Shown: one piece after another, positions 1-8,620 of the stretch
Numbering within the stretch: the stretch's first letter is position 1
Layout of the letters: every line of letters starts with the position of its first letter
Assembly: GCF_000503895.1 (NCBI RefSeq)
Contig: NC_022997.1
Span: forward strand, 2,731,821-2,795,820
Source of the DNA: Hyphomicrobium nitrativorans NL23
GTDB taxonomy: Bacteria > Pseudomonadota > Alphaproteobacteria > Rhizobiales > Hyphomicrobiaceae
DNA: 64,000 bases
Reading direction: 5' to 3'
Position numbers and translations under genes: made by a program
The notes under the pieces: model-generated
What the model was told of the DNA's origin: nothing
What the model saw: the letters and a program-made list of their open reading frames with translations, nothing else
Databases searched by the model: none

Positions 1-324
1 CTGGGATCGGTCGTGACGCTCACGTCCGTGGGTGCCGGCGCCATTGGCGTGGTCGTGCTGACGCTGCTCTATCCCGCGTTGCGTCCGCGTTACCTGATCG
101 GCACCGACATCGTGCACGCGGTGCCGCTGACGCTGGTGTCGGGGCTCGGGCACCTGAGCATGGGAAACGCGGATTTCGCGCTGCTCGGGCTCTTGCTTTT
201 GGGGTCGCTTCCGGGGATCGCGCTCGGATCGCGGCTCACGGGCATTCTGCCGGACTGGCTGCTGCGCTCCGCCCTTGCGGCCATCCTCGTGTTCGCGGCC
301 TATCAGCTCCACGCGAAGGGTTGA
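1..324 (+). CDS. TSUP/TauE-SafE family permease, C-terminal fragment
   Basis: The reading frame is open from base 1 and ends at a TGA at 322-324, so only the last 107 or so residues lie in the window. The fragment is hydrophobic, with about three membrane segments and short Gly-rich turns (GAGAIGV near the start, PGIALGS in the middle), which suits the C-terminal half of a sulfite-exporter TauE/SafE (TSUP) permease. These inner-membrane proteins move sulfite, sulfonates or other organic anions. It converges on the sulfite reductase gene across a 39 bp gap. A sulfur role is therefore plausible but rests on the neighbour alone, and the substrate cannot be read from the fragment. Confidence 0.7.
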   Translation: MGSVVTLTSVGAGAIGVVVLTLLYPALRPRYLIGTDIVHAVPLTLVSGLGHLSMGNADFALLGLLLLGSLPGIALGSRLTGILPDWLLRSALAAILVFAAYQLHAKG

Positions 325-363
325 CGACGCCCCTTCGCGTTGCTGGATGAAAGGCGCCTTCGT

Positions 364-2088
364 CTAGACAAGCGCGATGTCGTCGTGGAACGTGTTGCCG
401 CCGAGCGTCGGCTTCACGACGCCCGCGCGGATCACGAAGTCGCCGAAGCTCTCACCCTCGTCGCGCTCCTTGGCGTAGCGGACGAACAACGGCTCCAGAA
501 GCTCGACGATCCGCGCCTTGCCGACGTCCTGCGCATAGAGCTTGTTCAGCCGCGTGCCCTCGTGGGCCGCGCCGAGGTAGAGGTTGTAAAGACCCGGCGA
601 GCGACCGACGAAGCCGATCTCGGCCATGTACGGACGGCCGCAGCCGTTGGGGCAGCCGGTCATGCGGATGACGATATCGTCGTTGCGCAGGCCCGCCTTG
701 TCGAGGCTGTCTTCCAGCGTCGTGATCAGTTCCGGCAGGAAGCGCTCGCTCTCGGCAAGAGCCAGCGCGCACGTCGGCAGCGCGACGCACGAGATCGAGT
801 TGCGGCGCAGGCCCGACGACGTCGCAATGTCGATGCCGTGCGATTTGAGGATCGCGTCGATCCTGGTCTTCTGCTTCGCGGACGCGTTGCAGATGATGAT
901 GTTCTGGTTGCCGGTGACCGAGAACGTGATGCCGCCCGCTTCGGCGATCTCGCGGATCGCTGTCCGCAGGTGGCGGCCCGGGAAGTCCCGGATGCGCCCC
1001 GCCTCGATGAAGAGACCGAGGTGCCACTTCTTGTCGGGGCCCTGGTACCAGCCGATGGGATCGCCCATCGAGGTGAACTTGAAGGGGCGCGCCTCGCCCA
1101 GCTTGTAGCCGAGGCGACTCTCGACCTCTTCCCTGTACTTGTCGACGCCGAAGCGCTCGACGGTGTACTTCAGGCGCGCGTTGGCACGGTTCTCGCGGTT
1201 GCCCCAGTCGCGCTGGACGAGCATCACCTTCTCAGCCACGTCGACCGCCTGCTCGGGCGTGCAGAAGCCGATGACATCGCCCGTGCGCGGGAAGGTTGCC
1301 GTGTCGCCGTGCGTCATGCCCATGCCGCCGCCGATGGAGACGTTCCAGCCTGCAAGCTCGCCCTTGGCATTCGTGATAGCGATGTAGCCGAGATCGTGCG
1401 CGAACACGTCGCCGTCGTTGTGCGGCGGCACGGCGATCACGATCTTGAATTTGCGCGGCAGGTAGTGTGTGCCGTAGAGCGGCTCGGTGTCGACAACGGC
1501 CGGGCGCGACATGTCCTCGACCTTGTCGCCCTCAAGCCAGATCTCATGATAGGCGCTCGTTTTCGGCAGCAGGTGATCGCTCACCTTGCGCGCAAACTCG
1601 CCGGCCGCGGCGTGAACCGGCGAGAAGAACGGGTTTGCCACGCACATCACGTTACGGTTGACGTCGCCGCAGGCCGCGATGGTGTCGAGGCAGGCGCCGT
1701 TGATCGCCTGCATCGTGCGGCGCAGGTTCGACTTGATGACGCCGTGGTACTGGAACGTCGCGCGCGTCGTGAGGCGCAGCGAGCCGTTGGCGTAAGTCCC
1801 CGCGATGTCGTCGAGCTTGATCCACTGCTCGGGCGAGACGAGGCCGCCCGGCAACCGCAGGCGGATCATGAAGCTGAACGCTTTTTCGAGCTTCTTCTTC
1901 GCGCGCTCGCCGCGGATGTCCCGGTCGTCCTGCATGTAGGAGCCGTGGAACTTGATGAGCTGCGTGTCGTCGTCGGAGATCGCGCCCGTCTCCACGTGCG
2001 CGAGGCCGTCGGCGATGGTGCCGCGCAGGAAGTGGCTTTCTTCCTTGAGGAACTCGTTACGGGCGCGCTTATCGGTCTTGTCGGTCAT
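364..2088 (-). CDS. cysI: Sulfite reductase hemoprotein beta subunit
   Basis: 574 residues, normal for CysI. It reduces sulfite to sulfide with six electrons in assimilatory sulfur metabolism, using siroheme coupled to a 4Fe-4S cluster. The C-terminal half has the paired cysteine motifs that hold the cluster and siroheme: CVALPTC, then TGCPNGCGRP. The two ferredoxin-like half repeats expected of nitrite/sulfite reductases are recognisable. The start is ATG at 2088 (MTDKTDKR). The open frame runs further upstream but overlaps cysJ there without a homologous extension. The gene lies 65 bp downstream of the flavoprotein subunit gene on the same strand, so the two should form one transcript and one enzyme. 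Confidence 0.95.
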   Translation of the reverse strand: MTDKTDKRARNEFLKEESHFLRGTIADGLAHVETGAISDDDTQLIKFHGSYMQDDRDIRGERAKKKLEKAFSFMIRLRLPGGLVSPEQWIKLDDIAGTYANGSLRLTTRATFQYHGVIKSNLRRTMQAINGACLDTIAACGDVNRNVMCVANPFFSPVHAAAGEFARKVSDHLLPKTSAYHEIWLEGDKVEDMSRPAVVDTEPLYGTHYLPRKFKIVIAVPPHNDGDVFAHDLGYIAITNAKGELAGWNVSIGGGMGMTHGDTATFPRTGDVIGFCTPEQAVDVAEKVMLVQRDWGNRENRANARLKYTVERFGVDKYREEVESRLGYKLGEARPFKFTSMGDPIGWYQGPDKKWHLGLFIEAGRIRDFPGRHLRTAIREIAEAGGITFSVTGNQNIIICNASAKQKTRIDAILKSHGIDIATSSGLRRNSISCVALPTCALALAESERFLPELITTLEDSLDKAGLRNDDIVIRMTGCPNGCGRPYMAEIGFVGRSPGLYNLYLGAAHEGTRLNKLYAQDVGKARIVELLEPLFVRYAKERDEGESFGDFVIRAGVVKPTLGGNTFHDDIALV

Positions 2089-2153
2089 GGCAGTTTCTCG
2101 GATATCGGTGATCGGCTCTCGGGCAAAGTGCCGAGCGCCGACGGCTTTGCCGC

Positions 2154-3929
2154 CTAATATACGTCGCGCTGATAGCGCCCGGCCTTGGTCAGCTCTTTCA
2201 GCTTCGCGCGGCCTGCGTCCTCGTCGCCCTTGGCGGCCTCGGCGAGGATTTTGACGAGCGTCGCGTCCACGTCCTTGGCCATGCCCTTCTCGTCGCCGCA
2301 CACATAGACGTGGGCACCATCGGCGATCCATCCCTGGATCTCGTCGCGGCGCTCCCAGAGGCGATGCTGGACGTAGATCTTCTCCGGCTGGTCGCGGGAG
2401 AACGCGACGTCGATGCGCGAGAGAGCGCCCGACTCCAGATGATCCTGCCATTCGAGCTGGTAGAGGAAGTCGTAGGAGAAGTTGCGCTCGCCGAAGAAGA
2501 GCCAGCTTTTGCCGGAATCGCCGTTCTCGGCGCGCTCCTCGATGAAGCCGCGGTACGGCGCAACGCCGGTGCCTGCACCGATCATGACGATCGGTGTCGC
2601 GCCATCCGCCGGCAGGCCGAAGTGACGGTTCGGCTTGATATAGATGCGTGCTTTGTCACCCACCTTCCGCCGGTCGGCGAGATAGGTTGACGTTACGCCC
2701 TTGCGCGCGCGGCCGTGGGACGACCAGCGGACCGCGCCCACGCAGAGATGCGCTTCGCCGGGATGCGCCTTGAGGCTCGACGCCACCGAGTACAGCCGAC
2801 CGGGGAGCGGACGCAAAAGCCCCACGAACTGATCGGCCGTGAGCTTCTCCGGATAGTTCGCGAAAACGTCCACGAGCTGATGGTCTGCCGTAAAGCGCGC
2901 AAGCGCATCGCCTTCGAGCAGCTTGGCCACGTCCGCGCGGCCGGTGAGCTTGGCGTAACCATCCACCAGCGGGCGCGACACGGTGGTGATGTCGAGGCTG
3001 CGCACGAGCTTCTGCTTGAGCGCGGCATCTCCGGAAAGGCCGACGGCGTGCAAAAGCTCGTCCGCCAGTTCCGGATCGTTCTCGGGATAGAGACCGATGG
3101 CATCGCCCGGCTTGTAGACGAAAGCGGGATCGTCGACCGCGAACTCGGCGTGCCACGTCTCGCGGCTGGAGCCCGTGCCGTTGAGATTGATGAGATCGGT
3201 GATCTCCGCCTCGATCGGGCTCTCGGCGGTAAAGCGCTCCTCGTCGTCCTCGGCACCGGGGCCTTTGAAATCGACGTGAACCACCGTCGTCGCGGGTTCG
3301 GCAGGCGCCAGCACCTCAAGCGCCTTGTCGGTCCAAGCGGCGGCTTGCTTCTGGAAATCCAGGTCGAGATCCTGGCGGGCGTGAACGCGGTTGCCGCCCA
3401 GCGCCTCCAGGCGCGTGTCGATCTCGCGGCCCGTCTGGCAGAAATTCACGTAGGCCGTATCGCCGAGCGCGAGCACGGCAAAGCGCACGCCCTCGAAGCG
3501 GGGCGCGTCTTCGGCCAGCAGCGCCTTGTAAAAGTCCTCGGCCCGCTGGGGCGGATCGCCCTCGCCCCAGGTCGAGATGTAGACGATGAGGTTCTTGACC
3601 TTGGCGAGCGATGCGAGGTCCGCGTCGGCCATGTCGACGACCTTGGCGTCGAAGTTCTGCTTGGCCGCCAGCTTCTTCGCCTTGAGCGCGAGCGTCTCGG
3701 CATTGCCGGATTCGCTGCCGTAAAGGATCGTCAGCGGCTCACGGGCGCGGGGTGCGGGCGCGGCGGCGACGGCTCCGGCCGCCTGGCCCTGGGCCGCATC
3801 GAGGCCCGCGAGAAAGCCCGACAGCCAACTGCGCTGCAACGGCGTCGAGCGCTGGACGAGTCCGTTCAGCACGTCGATTTCTTCGGCCGTAAACGGCGCG
3901 TTTTTCGGCAAGAATGGAACCGCGGGCAC
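2154..3929 (-). CDS. cysJ: Sulfite reductase (NADPH) flavoprotein alpha subunit
   Basis: 591 residues in diflavin-reductase order: a short N-terminal helix, a flavodoxin-like FMN domain beginning at TILYGSESGNAETLA, an FAD domain containing RLYSVASS, and a C-terminal NADPH domain with GAGTGVAPYRGF and the terminal aromatic residue (RDVY). It passes electrons from NADPH through FAD and FMN to CysI. The GTG start at 3929 was chosen because GGAGGAGAAG lies just upstream of it; the frame stays open further upstream without recognisable sequence. It is the first gene of the cysJ-cysI pair and faces the divergent pqq operon. Confidence 0.92.
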   Translation of the reverse strand: MPAVPFLPKNAPFTAEEIDVLNGLVQRSTPLQRSWLSGFLAGLDAAQGQAAGAVAAAPAPRAREPLTILYGSESGNAETLALKAKKLAAKQNFDAKVVDMADADLASLAKVKNLIVYISTWGEGDPPQRAEDFYKALLAEDAPRFEGVRFAVLALGDTAYVNFCQTGREIDTRLEALGGNRVHARQDLDLDFQKQAAAWTDKALEVLAPAEPATTVVHVDFKGPGAEDDEERFTAESPIEAEITDLINLNGTGSSRETWHAEFAVDDPAFVYKPGDAIGLYPENDPELADELLHAVGLSGDAALKQKLVRSLDITTVSRPLVDGYAKLTGRADVAKLLEGDALARFTADHQLVDVFANYPEKLTADQFVGLLRPLPGRLYSVASSLKAHPGEAHLCVGAVRWSSHGRARKGVTSTYLADRRKVGDKARIYIKPNRHFGLPADGATPIVMIGAGTGVAPYRGFIEERAENGDSGKSWLFFGERNFSYDFLYQLEWQDHLESGALSRIDVAFSRDQPEKIYVQHRLWERRDEIQGWIADGAHVYVCGDEKGMAKDVDATLVKILAEAAKGDEDAGRAKLKELTKAGRYQRDVY

Positions 3930-4479
3930 CCGCTTCTCCTCCCTCGTTCGTTCTTTCTCGTGCGCCGGCCCTGTCAGACGGATTAGGCCGCACTGCACAG
4001 CCCTGTGCCGGCCGTCTATAGCCCGCGCGAGCGGATCTCTAGCAGCCTTTCGTAAAATGCGTCCTACATTGGCATGCCGCCACTGGCCCGACATACAATA
4101 AGGTAGAATAATTTTCTATGTCTTTAAGGTCGCGCGGGCTAGTTCGCAATTCTATTCCTCACTGGACTTAAGGAGTAGACAACGATTGCGGACGATCTTC
4201 CAAAACCCTACAGGGGGCGAGGCCGGGGCGACGGGGCTGCAAACCCGTTTCAACGGCGTCCCGTCCGAATCTCAAGGATTGCCCGCTCACACGAAGTCGT
4301 GACGGACTGTTACTTTGCCGCAGCCAAGCTTTGTGGTTTATCTCTCACCAAGCGGTCGCGCTTGACAAGCGAGGCTCGATCCGCAGACTGACGTCGCTAA
4401 CAAAGGCTGGCGACTTCAGTGGGGGCCCTTGGCGGGGTGCCTCGTTAGGACAGCTTGCCATTTCAAGGAGGAACTACCC
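3930..4479. promoter_or_regulatory. Divergent intergenic region between cysJ and pqqA
   Basis: 550 bp with no convincing gene; it should carry the promoters of cysJ (leftward) and pqqA (rightward). A possible rightward sigma70 signal is TTGACA at 4362-4367 with a poor -10 match (CAGACT, about 4384-4389). The pqqA ribosome site AAGGAGGA lies near 4465-4472. I see no riboswitch or repeat that I can name here. Confidence 0.4.
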
Positions 4480-4569
4480 ATGAAGACCTGGACCAAGCCC
4501 GCAGTGCGTGAGCAGGAAGTCGGCCTCGAAGTTACTTCGTACCTGCCGGCCGAGATCGACATCATCTAA
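4480..4569 (+). CDS. pqqA: PQQ precursor peptide PqqA (operon copy)
   Basis: A 29-residue peptide starting MKTWTKP and ending EIDII, the substrate from which PQQ is built. The conserved Glu and Tyr that PqqE cross-links and that become the PQQ skeleton are visible in LEVTSYLP (Glu17, Tyr21). An AAGGAGGA ribosome site lies about 8 bases upstream of the ATG. It heads pqqA-pqqB-pqqC-pqqD-pqqE and is separated from pqqB by about 200 bp containing a strong hairpin. A near-identical second copy lies at 50495-50584 on the minus strand. Confidence 0.96.
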   Translation: MKTWTKPAVREQEVGLEVTSYLPAEIDII

Positions 4570-4604
4570 TCGATCCGCTCGCACGTTTACGAGCAGTTTC
4601 GGCG

Positions 4605-4637
4605 CGGCGGTCGAGAGCTTCGACCGCCGTCGCTGTT
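4605..4637 (+). terminator. Hairpin between pqqA and pqqB
   Basis: A perfect 10 bp stem (CGGCGGTCGA at 4605-4614 with TCGACCGCCG at 4620-4629) and a 5-base loop, followed by TCGCTGTTT. The weak T-tract suggests a partial terminator or an mRNA-stabilising hairpin. Either would give much more pqqA than pqqBCDE message, as expected for a peptide consumed one molecule per PQQ. Confidence 0.65.
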
Positions 4638-4771
4638 TCCGGCCTTAGGCCAGCTTCGGCCGACTGCTCTCGGTTTCCCGGCTTTCGGCTGTTTTCCCAG
4701 CCCCCGGCCGGCCTGCTGTTTGCGGCGCAGCTTTCGGCGAAGCGTGCGTCAGTTAAGAGCGAACATATCCC

Positions 4772-5704
4772 ATGCGCATCCGAATCCTGGGGGCAGCTGC
4801 TGGCGGCGGCTTCCCGCAGTGGAATTGTAATTGCCTGAACTGCGCCAACGTCAGGGCCGGGACGCCGGGCTTCCGCCCGCGGACCCAGTGCTCGCTTGCC
4901 GTCTCTGACAACGGCCGCGATTGGGTACTGCTCAACACGGCGCCCGACTTGCGCCAACAGATCAACGAGACGCCGGAGCTTGGCGCGCAGCCCGATGGAC
5001 CGCTGCGCAACAGCCCGATCAAGGCCGCCGTGCTGACGGGCGGCGACGTGGATTTCATCGCAGGCTTGCTCAACCTTCGCGAGTTGCAGCCGTTCGCGGT
5101 TTACGGCTCGTCCCGGGTATTGGCGACGCTCGCCGACAACTCCATCTTTAACGTATTGAATGCGGACTATGTGCCCCGGATGGAGCTTGCGCTCGACACC
5201 CCGACACCGATCGAAGGGCCGGGCGTCGATACCGGCCTCGTGATCGAGGCGTTCGCCGTGCCCGGCAAGATCGCGCTCTACCTGGAAAGCGGCGCAGCGA
5301 ACACCAACTACGGCAGCCGCGAGGGCGATGCCATCGGCCTCAAGGTTTCGTCGCCTGCTTCGGGGAAGCACTTCTTCTATGTACCGGGGTGCGCGGAGGT
5401 CGACGGAGAGCTGGCAGAGCGTCTCAGGGGCGCGCCACTCGTGTTCTTCGACGGCACGCTCTACACCGACGACGAGATGCTGAAGCAGGGCCTGATGCAG
5501 AAAACCGGCCAGCGGATGGGCCACATGAGCATCTCGGGCGAACAAGGCTCCATCGCAGCCTTCGCGCCGCTCGACGTCGGGCGCAGGGTTTACGTGCACA
5601 TCAACAATTCCAACCCGGTGCTCAACGACAATTCGGCCGAGCGCCGCGCGACGGAGGCCTCCGGCTGGGAGGTCGGCTACGACGGAATGGAGATCGACCT
5701 ATGA
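4772..5704 (+). CDS. pqqB: PQQ biosynthesis protein PqqB
   Basis: 310 residues with a metallo-beta-lactamase fold. PqqB is an iron-dependent hydroxylase acting on the Glu-Tyr derived intermediate in PQQ synthesis. The N-terminus MRIRILGAAAGGGFPQWNC, the following CxxC-type cysteines (NCNCLNC) and the internal YVPGCAEVDGEL and LVFFDGTLYTDDEM segments are typical of the family. The ATG at 4772 follows the long pqqA-pqqB spacer. The TGA overlaps the pqqC start (ATGA), so translation is coupled. Confidence 0.96.
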   Translation: MRIRILGAAAGGGFPQWNCNCLNCANVRAGTPGFRPRTQCSLAVSDNGRDWVLLNTAPDLRQQINETPELGAQPDGPLRNSPIKAAVLTGGDVDFIAGLLNLRELQPFAVYGSSRVLATLADNSIFNVLNADYVPRMELALDTPTPIEGPGVDTGLVIEAFAVPGKIALYLESGAANTNYGSREGDAIGLKVSSPASGKHFFYVPGCAEVDGELAERLRGAPLVFFDGTLYTDDEMLKQGLMQKTGQRMGHMSISGEQGSIAAFAPLDVGRRVYVHINNSNPVLNDNSAERRATEASGWEVGYDGMEIDL

Positions 5705-6471
5705 GCGAGCGGCGCGCGGCAAGCGACGCAAAAACCCTTTGGACGCCGGACGAGTTCGAGGCCGCCATCCGCGCCGTCGGCGCGGAGCGCTATCACGACC
5801 TGCATCCGTTCCATCAGCTTCTGCACGGGGGCAAGCTCAACAAGGGACAGGTCGCGGCCTGGGCCCTCAACCGCTACTGCTATCAGTCGGCCGTGCCGCG
5901 CAAGGACGCGGCGTTCGTCAGCCGCGTCTTCGACCGGCAGCTCCGCCGCGACTGGATTCACCGCGTGCTCGAACACGACGGGCACGGCGAAGATCCGGGC
6001 GGCATCGAGCGCTGGCTCGTGCTGACCGACGGGCTCGGCCTCGACCGCGGCTACGTCCAGAGCATGGAGGGTGCGCTGCCTGCGACGCGTTTCGCCGTCG
6101 AAGCCTATGTGCGCTTCGTGCGCGAGGAACCGCTCGTGGTCGCCGTCGCCTCGTCGCTTACGGAACTGTTCGCGCCGAAGATCCACAAAGAGCGGATCTC
6201 GGGGATGCTTGAGAACTACGATTTCATCGACGACGACGTGATGGCCTACTTTAAGAAGCGCCTCGTGCAGGCGCCGAACGACGCCGGTTTCGCGCTCGAC
6301 TTCATCAAGGCGCATGCGGAGACGCGCGCCGAGCAGGAGGCCTGCGTCGCCGCCGTGCGCTTCAAGTGCAACGTGCTCTGGGCGCAGCTCGATGCGCTGC
6401 ACCACGCGTATGTTTCGCCGGCATGGATTCCGCCTGGCGCCTTCAACCCGGAGACGCTCGACAATGGCTGA
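5701..6471 (+). CDS. pqqC: Pyrroloquinoline-quinone synthase PqqC
   Basis: 256 residues, the usual length. PqqC is an all-helical, cofactor-free oxidase that performs the last ring closure and eight-electron oxidation to PQQ. Conserved segments include HPFHQLLHGGKLNKGQV, NRYCYQ and the SSLTELFAP region. It starts on the ATG overlapping the pqqB stop. Its end overlaps pqqD by 8 bases (ATG at 6464, TGA at 6469-6471) in a different frame. PqqC and PqqD are therefore separate proteins here, unlike the PqqCD fusion of Methylorubrum extorquens. Confidence 0.97.
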   Translation: MSERRAASDAKTLWTPDEFEAAIRAVGAERYHDLHPFHQLLHGGKLNKGQVAAWALNRYCYQSAVPRKDAAFVSRVFDRQLRRDWIHRVLEHDGHGEDPGGIERWLVLTDGLGLDRGYVQSMEGALPATRFAVEAYVRFVREEPLVVAVASSLTELFAPKIHKERISGMLENYDFIDDDVMAYFKKRLVQAPNDAGFALDFIKAHAETRAEQEACVAAVRFKCNVLWAQLDALHHAYVSPAWIPPGAFNPETLDNG

Positions 6472-6799
6472 GCCCGACACGCCGGAAACGAAATCCGACG
6501 CGAAGCCGATCCCGACCCGGCTCATCGTCACGCCGGACACCAAGCTCGCAATGCCGCGGCACATTAAGCTGCGCCACGACGCGGGACGCGGGCGCTGGAT
6601 CATTCTCGCGCCCGAGCGGGTATTCAACCCGGACGACATCGCGGTGGTCGTGCTGCAGCGCCTCGACGGACAACGTTCCGTGAGCGACATCGCGGAAACC
6701 TTGTCTCAGGAGTACGACGCACCACTTGAAGTCGTAACAGGCGACATCGTGGTCATGCTGCAGGACCTCACGGACAAAGGCGTGCTGGTGCAGGCTTAA
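6464..6799 (+). CDS. pqqD: PqqA-binding chaperone PqqD
   Basis: 111 residues. PqqD is the peptide chaperone (RRE fold) that binds PqqA and presents it to PqqE. The diagnostic stretch is present: PRHIKLRHDAGRGRWIILAPERV, then a winged-helix region ending LQDLTDKGVL. It carries about 35 extra N-terminal residues, mostly polar, before the core. The ATG at 6464 lies inside the end of pqqC. No fusion to pqqC or pqqE is present. Confidence 0.95.
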   Translation: MAEPDTPETKSDAKPIPTRLIVTPDTKLAMPRHIKLRHDAGRGRWIILAPERVFNPDDIAVVVLQRLDGQRSVSDIAETLSQEYDAPLEVVTGDIVVMLQDLTDKGVLVQA

Positions 6800-6829
6800 G
6801 CTGCTGCAAGGCCCAGGGAGGACGAGCCC

Positions 6830-8050
6830 ATGAACGAGATCGTACCTAACCACGTCAAAGAGACCGGAATGCCGGTCTGCGCGCGGACGACCGACGACGC
6901 GCCCGCGTCTGATCCAGGTCAGGATCCCGCCCTTTGCGCGCGCGCGCCGATCGGGATGCTCTGCGAGCTGACCCATCGCTGCCCGCTTCAGTGTCCCTAC
7001 TGTTCGAACCCGGTCGAACTGGAACGCGGCAACACCGAGCTGACGACGGCGGAGTGGCAGGACACGATGCGCCAGGCCGCCGCGCTCGGCGTGCTGCAGA
7101 TCCATCTTTCCGGTGGCGAGCCGACGGCACGCAAGGACCTCGAAGAGATCGTGCAAGTCGCGGCCGAAGTCGGGCTCTATACCAACCTCATCACGGCGGG
7201 CGTGACGCTGACGGAAGAGCGCCTGCGCCGCCTCGTCGACGTCGGCCTCGATCACGTGCAGCTCTCGGTGCAGGACGTCGACCCCGAGAATGCCGACCGC
7301 ATCGCTCAGTATAAAGGCGGCATGGCCAAGAAGGTCCAGGTGGCCAAGTGGGTGCGCGACGCCGGGCTACCGCTCACGATCAACTGCCCCATTCACCGGC
7401 AGAACATCCATAACGTGCCCCGCATGATCGACTTCGCGGTCGAGATGGGCGCGGGCCGCGTGGAGATCGCGCACGTGCAGTACTACGCCTGGGCGCTGGT
7501 CAACCGCGCGTCGCTGATGCCGACCAAGGAAGCCTTCATGGTGGCGGCCAAGCAGGTCGAGGAGGCACGCGAGAAGTACAAAGGCGTCATCGTCATCGAC
7601 GCCATCGTGCCGGACTACTACGCCAAGTTCCCGAAGCCCTGCATGGGCGGGTGGGCGCGCGGAATCGTCAACGTCACGCCGTCGGGGCGGGTGCTGCCGT
7701 GCCATGCGGCCGAATCGATCAAGACGCTCGCCTTCGACAACATCAAGGAGCGCAAGCTCGCTGACATCTGGCTCAACGGCGAAGCCTTCCAGGCCTATCG
7801 CGGCACGGAGTGGATGAAGGAGCCTTGCCGGACCTGCCCGCGCAAGGAAATCGACTACGGCGGGTGCCGCTGCCAGGCGTTCGCGCTCACGGGCGATGCG
7901 GCCAACACCGACCCGGCCTGCTCGCTTTCGCCCCTGCATGCCCAGTGGCAGGCGGTGGCCGAGGTCGAAAGCCACAGCGAGCCGCCGGAGTTCATTTACC
8001 GGCGTGTGGGCGGTGCAGCAAAACCGAAGGTCACGCACAACGCATCTTGA
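6830..8050 (+). CDS. pqqE: PQQ biosynthesis radical SAM enzyme PqqE
   Basis: 406 residues. It forms the carbon-carbon bond between the Glu and Tyr side chains of PqqA. The radical SAM cluster motif C51-x3-C55-x2-C58 sits in ELTHRCPLQCPYCSNP. The C-terminal SPASM domain, with auxiliary-cluster cysteines, is visible in CMGGW, LPCHAAE, CRTCPRKEIDYGGCRCQA. The N-terminus is about 35 residues longer than in many homologues and polar. A GGGAGGA ribosome site precedes the ATG. It is the last gene of the pqq operon. Confidence 0.97.
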   Translation: MNEIVPNHVKETGMPVCARTTDDAPASDPGQDPALCARAPIGMLCELTHRCPLQCPYCSNPVELERGNTELTTAEWQDTMRQAAALGVLQIHLSGGEPTARKDLEEIVQVAAEVGLYTNLITAGVTLTEERLRRLVDVGLDHVQLSVQDVDPENADRIAQYKGGMAKKVQVAKWVRDAGLPLTINCPIHRQNIHNVPRMIDFAVEMGAGRVEIAHVQYYAWALVNRASLMPTKEAFMVAAKQVEEAREKYKGVIVIDAIVPDYYAKFPKPCMGGWARGIVNVTPSGRVLPCHAAESIKTLAFDNIKERKLADIWLNGEAFQAYRGTEWMKEPCRTCPRKEIDYGGCRCQAFALTGDAANTDPACSLSPLHAQWQAVAEVESHSEPPEFIYRRVGGAAKPKVTHNAS

Positions 8051-8188
8051 GGTCGTTCCTCCCCTCAAGTAGACAAGGCATATCGGCTAGGTGCGGCATC
8101 TTGTTCACACCGCATTCAGCAAAAAATTGCCAGAATGCGAGCAAGGTCCAATGGGCCGACTGCGGGAAAAATTCGGAGGAAACGTAAC

Positions 8189-8563
8189 ATGCGCAATTGG
8201 ATTATTGCGGCTGCCGCCCTGGTAGCCGTGCCTGGAATCGTGTCCGCACAGGATGCCGACAACGGCGCGAACATCTTCAAGCGCTGCGCCGCCTGCCACC
8301 AGATCGGCGAAGGTGCGAAGAACGGTCTCGGTCCGCATCTCGACTGCATCGCCGGCAAGCCGGCTGGCCATGTCGAGGGCTTCAACTACTCGGACGCCGT
8401 GAAGAACTCCGGCATCGAGTGGACGGACGAGAACCTGCTCGCCTGGTTCGAGGCTGACGATAAGCTCATCAAGGGCAACAAGATGATCTTCCCGGCCGGC
8501 ATCAAGAACGCGGACGACCGCGCGGATCTGCTCGCCTTCATCAAGACGCAGTGCAAAGAATAA
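8189..8563 (+). CDS. Class I periplasmic cytochrome c
   Basis: 124 residues: a cleavable signal peptide (MRNWIIAAAALVAV...VSAQ), one heme site CAACH, and a C-terminal KMIFPAG segment giving the axial methionine. The size and layout fit a cytochrome c2/c550-like electron carrier. Its position 138 bp after pqqE suggests it moves electrons from a PQQ dehydrogenase towards the terminal oxidase, but this is inferred from position. The ATG at 8189 was chosen over an upstream in-frame start because CGGAGGA precedes it and it begins a clean signal peptide. A terminator follows directly. Confidence 0.88.
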   Translation: MRNWIIAAAALVAVPGIVSAQDADNGANIFKRCAACHQIGEGAKNGLGPHLDCIAGKPAGHVEGFNYSDAVKNSGIEWTDENLLAWFEADDKLIKGNKMIFPAGIKNADDRADLLAFIKTQCKE

Positions 8564-8588
8564 GCGCACGCGATTTTTTGAACATCGG

Positions 8589-8620
8589 AACGCCGCGGAT
8601 GCTTTCATCCGCGGCGTTTT
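8589..8620. terminator. Terminator between cytochrome c and folK
   Basis: Stem AACGCCGCGGATG (8589-8601), loop CTTT, complementary arm CATCCGCGGCGTT (8606-8618), then TT. It sits between convergent genes. It ends the pqq-cytochrome unit and may also serve the opposite folK transcript. Confidence 0.8.

Noticed and set aside
340-2157. 605-residue plus-strand open frame opposite cysI
   Set aside because: It is antisense to a clear sulfite reductase gene and has the Arg/Asp/Ala-rich composition of high-GC shadow frames.
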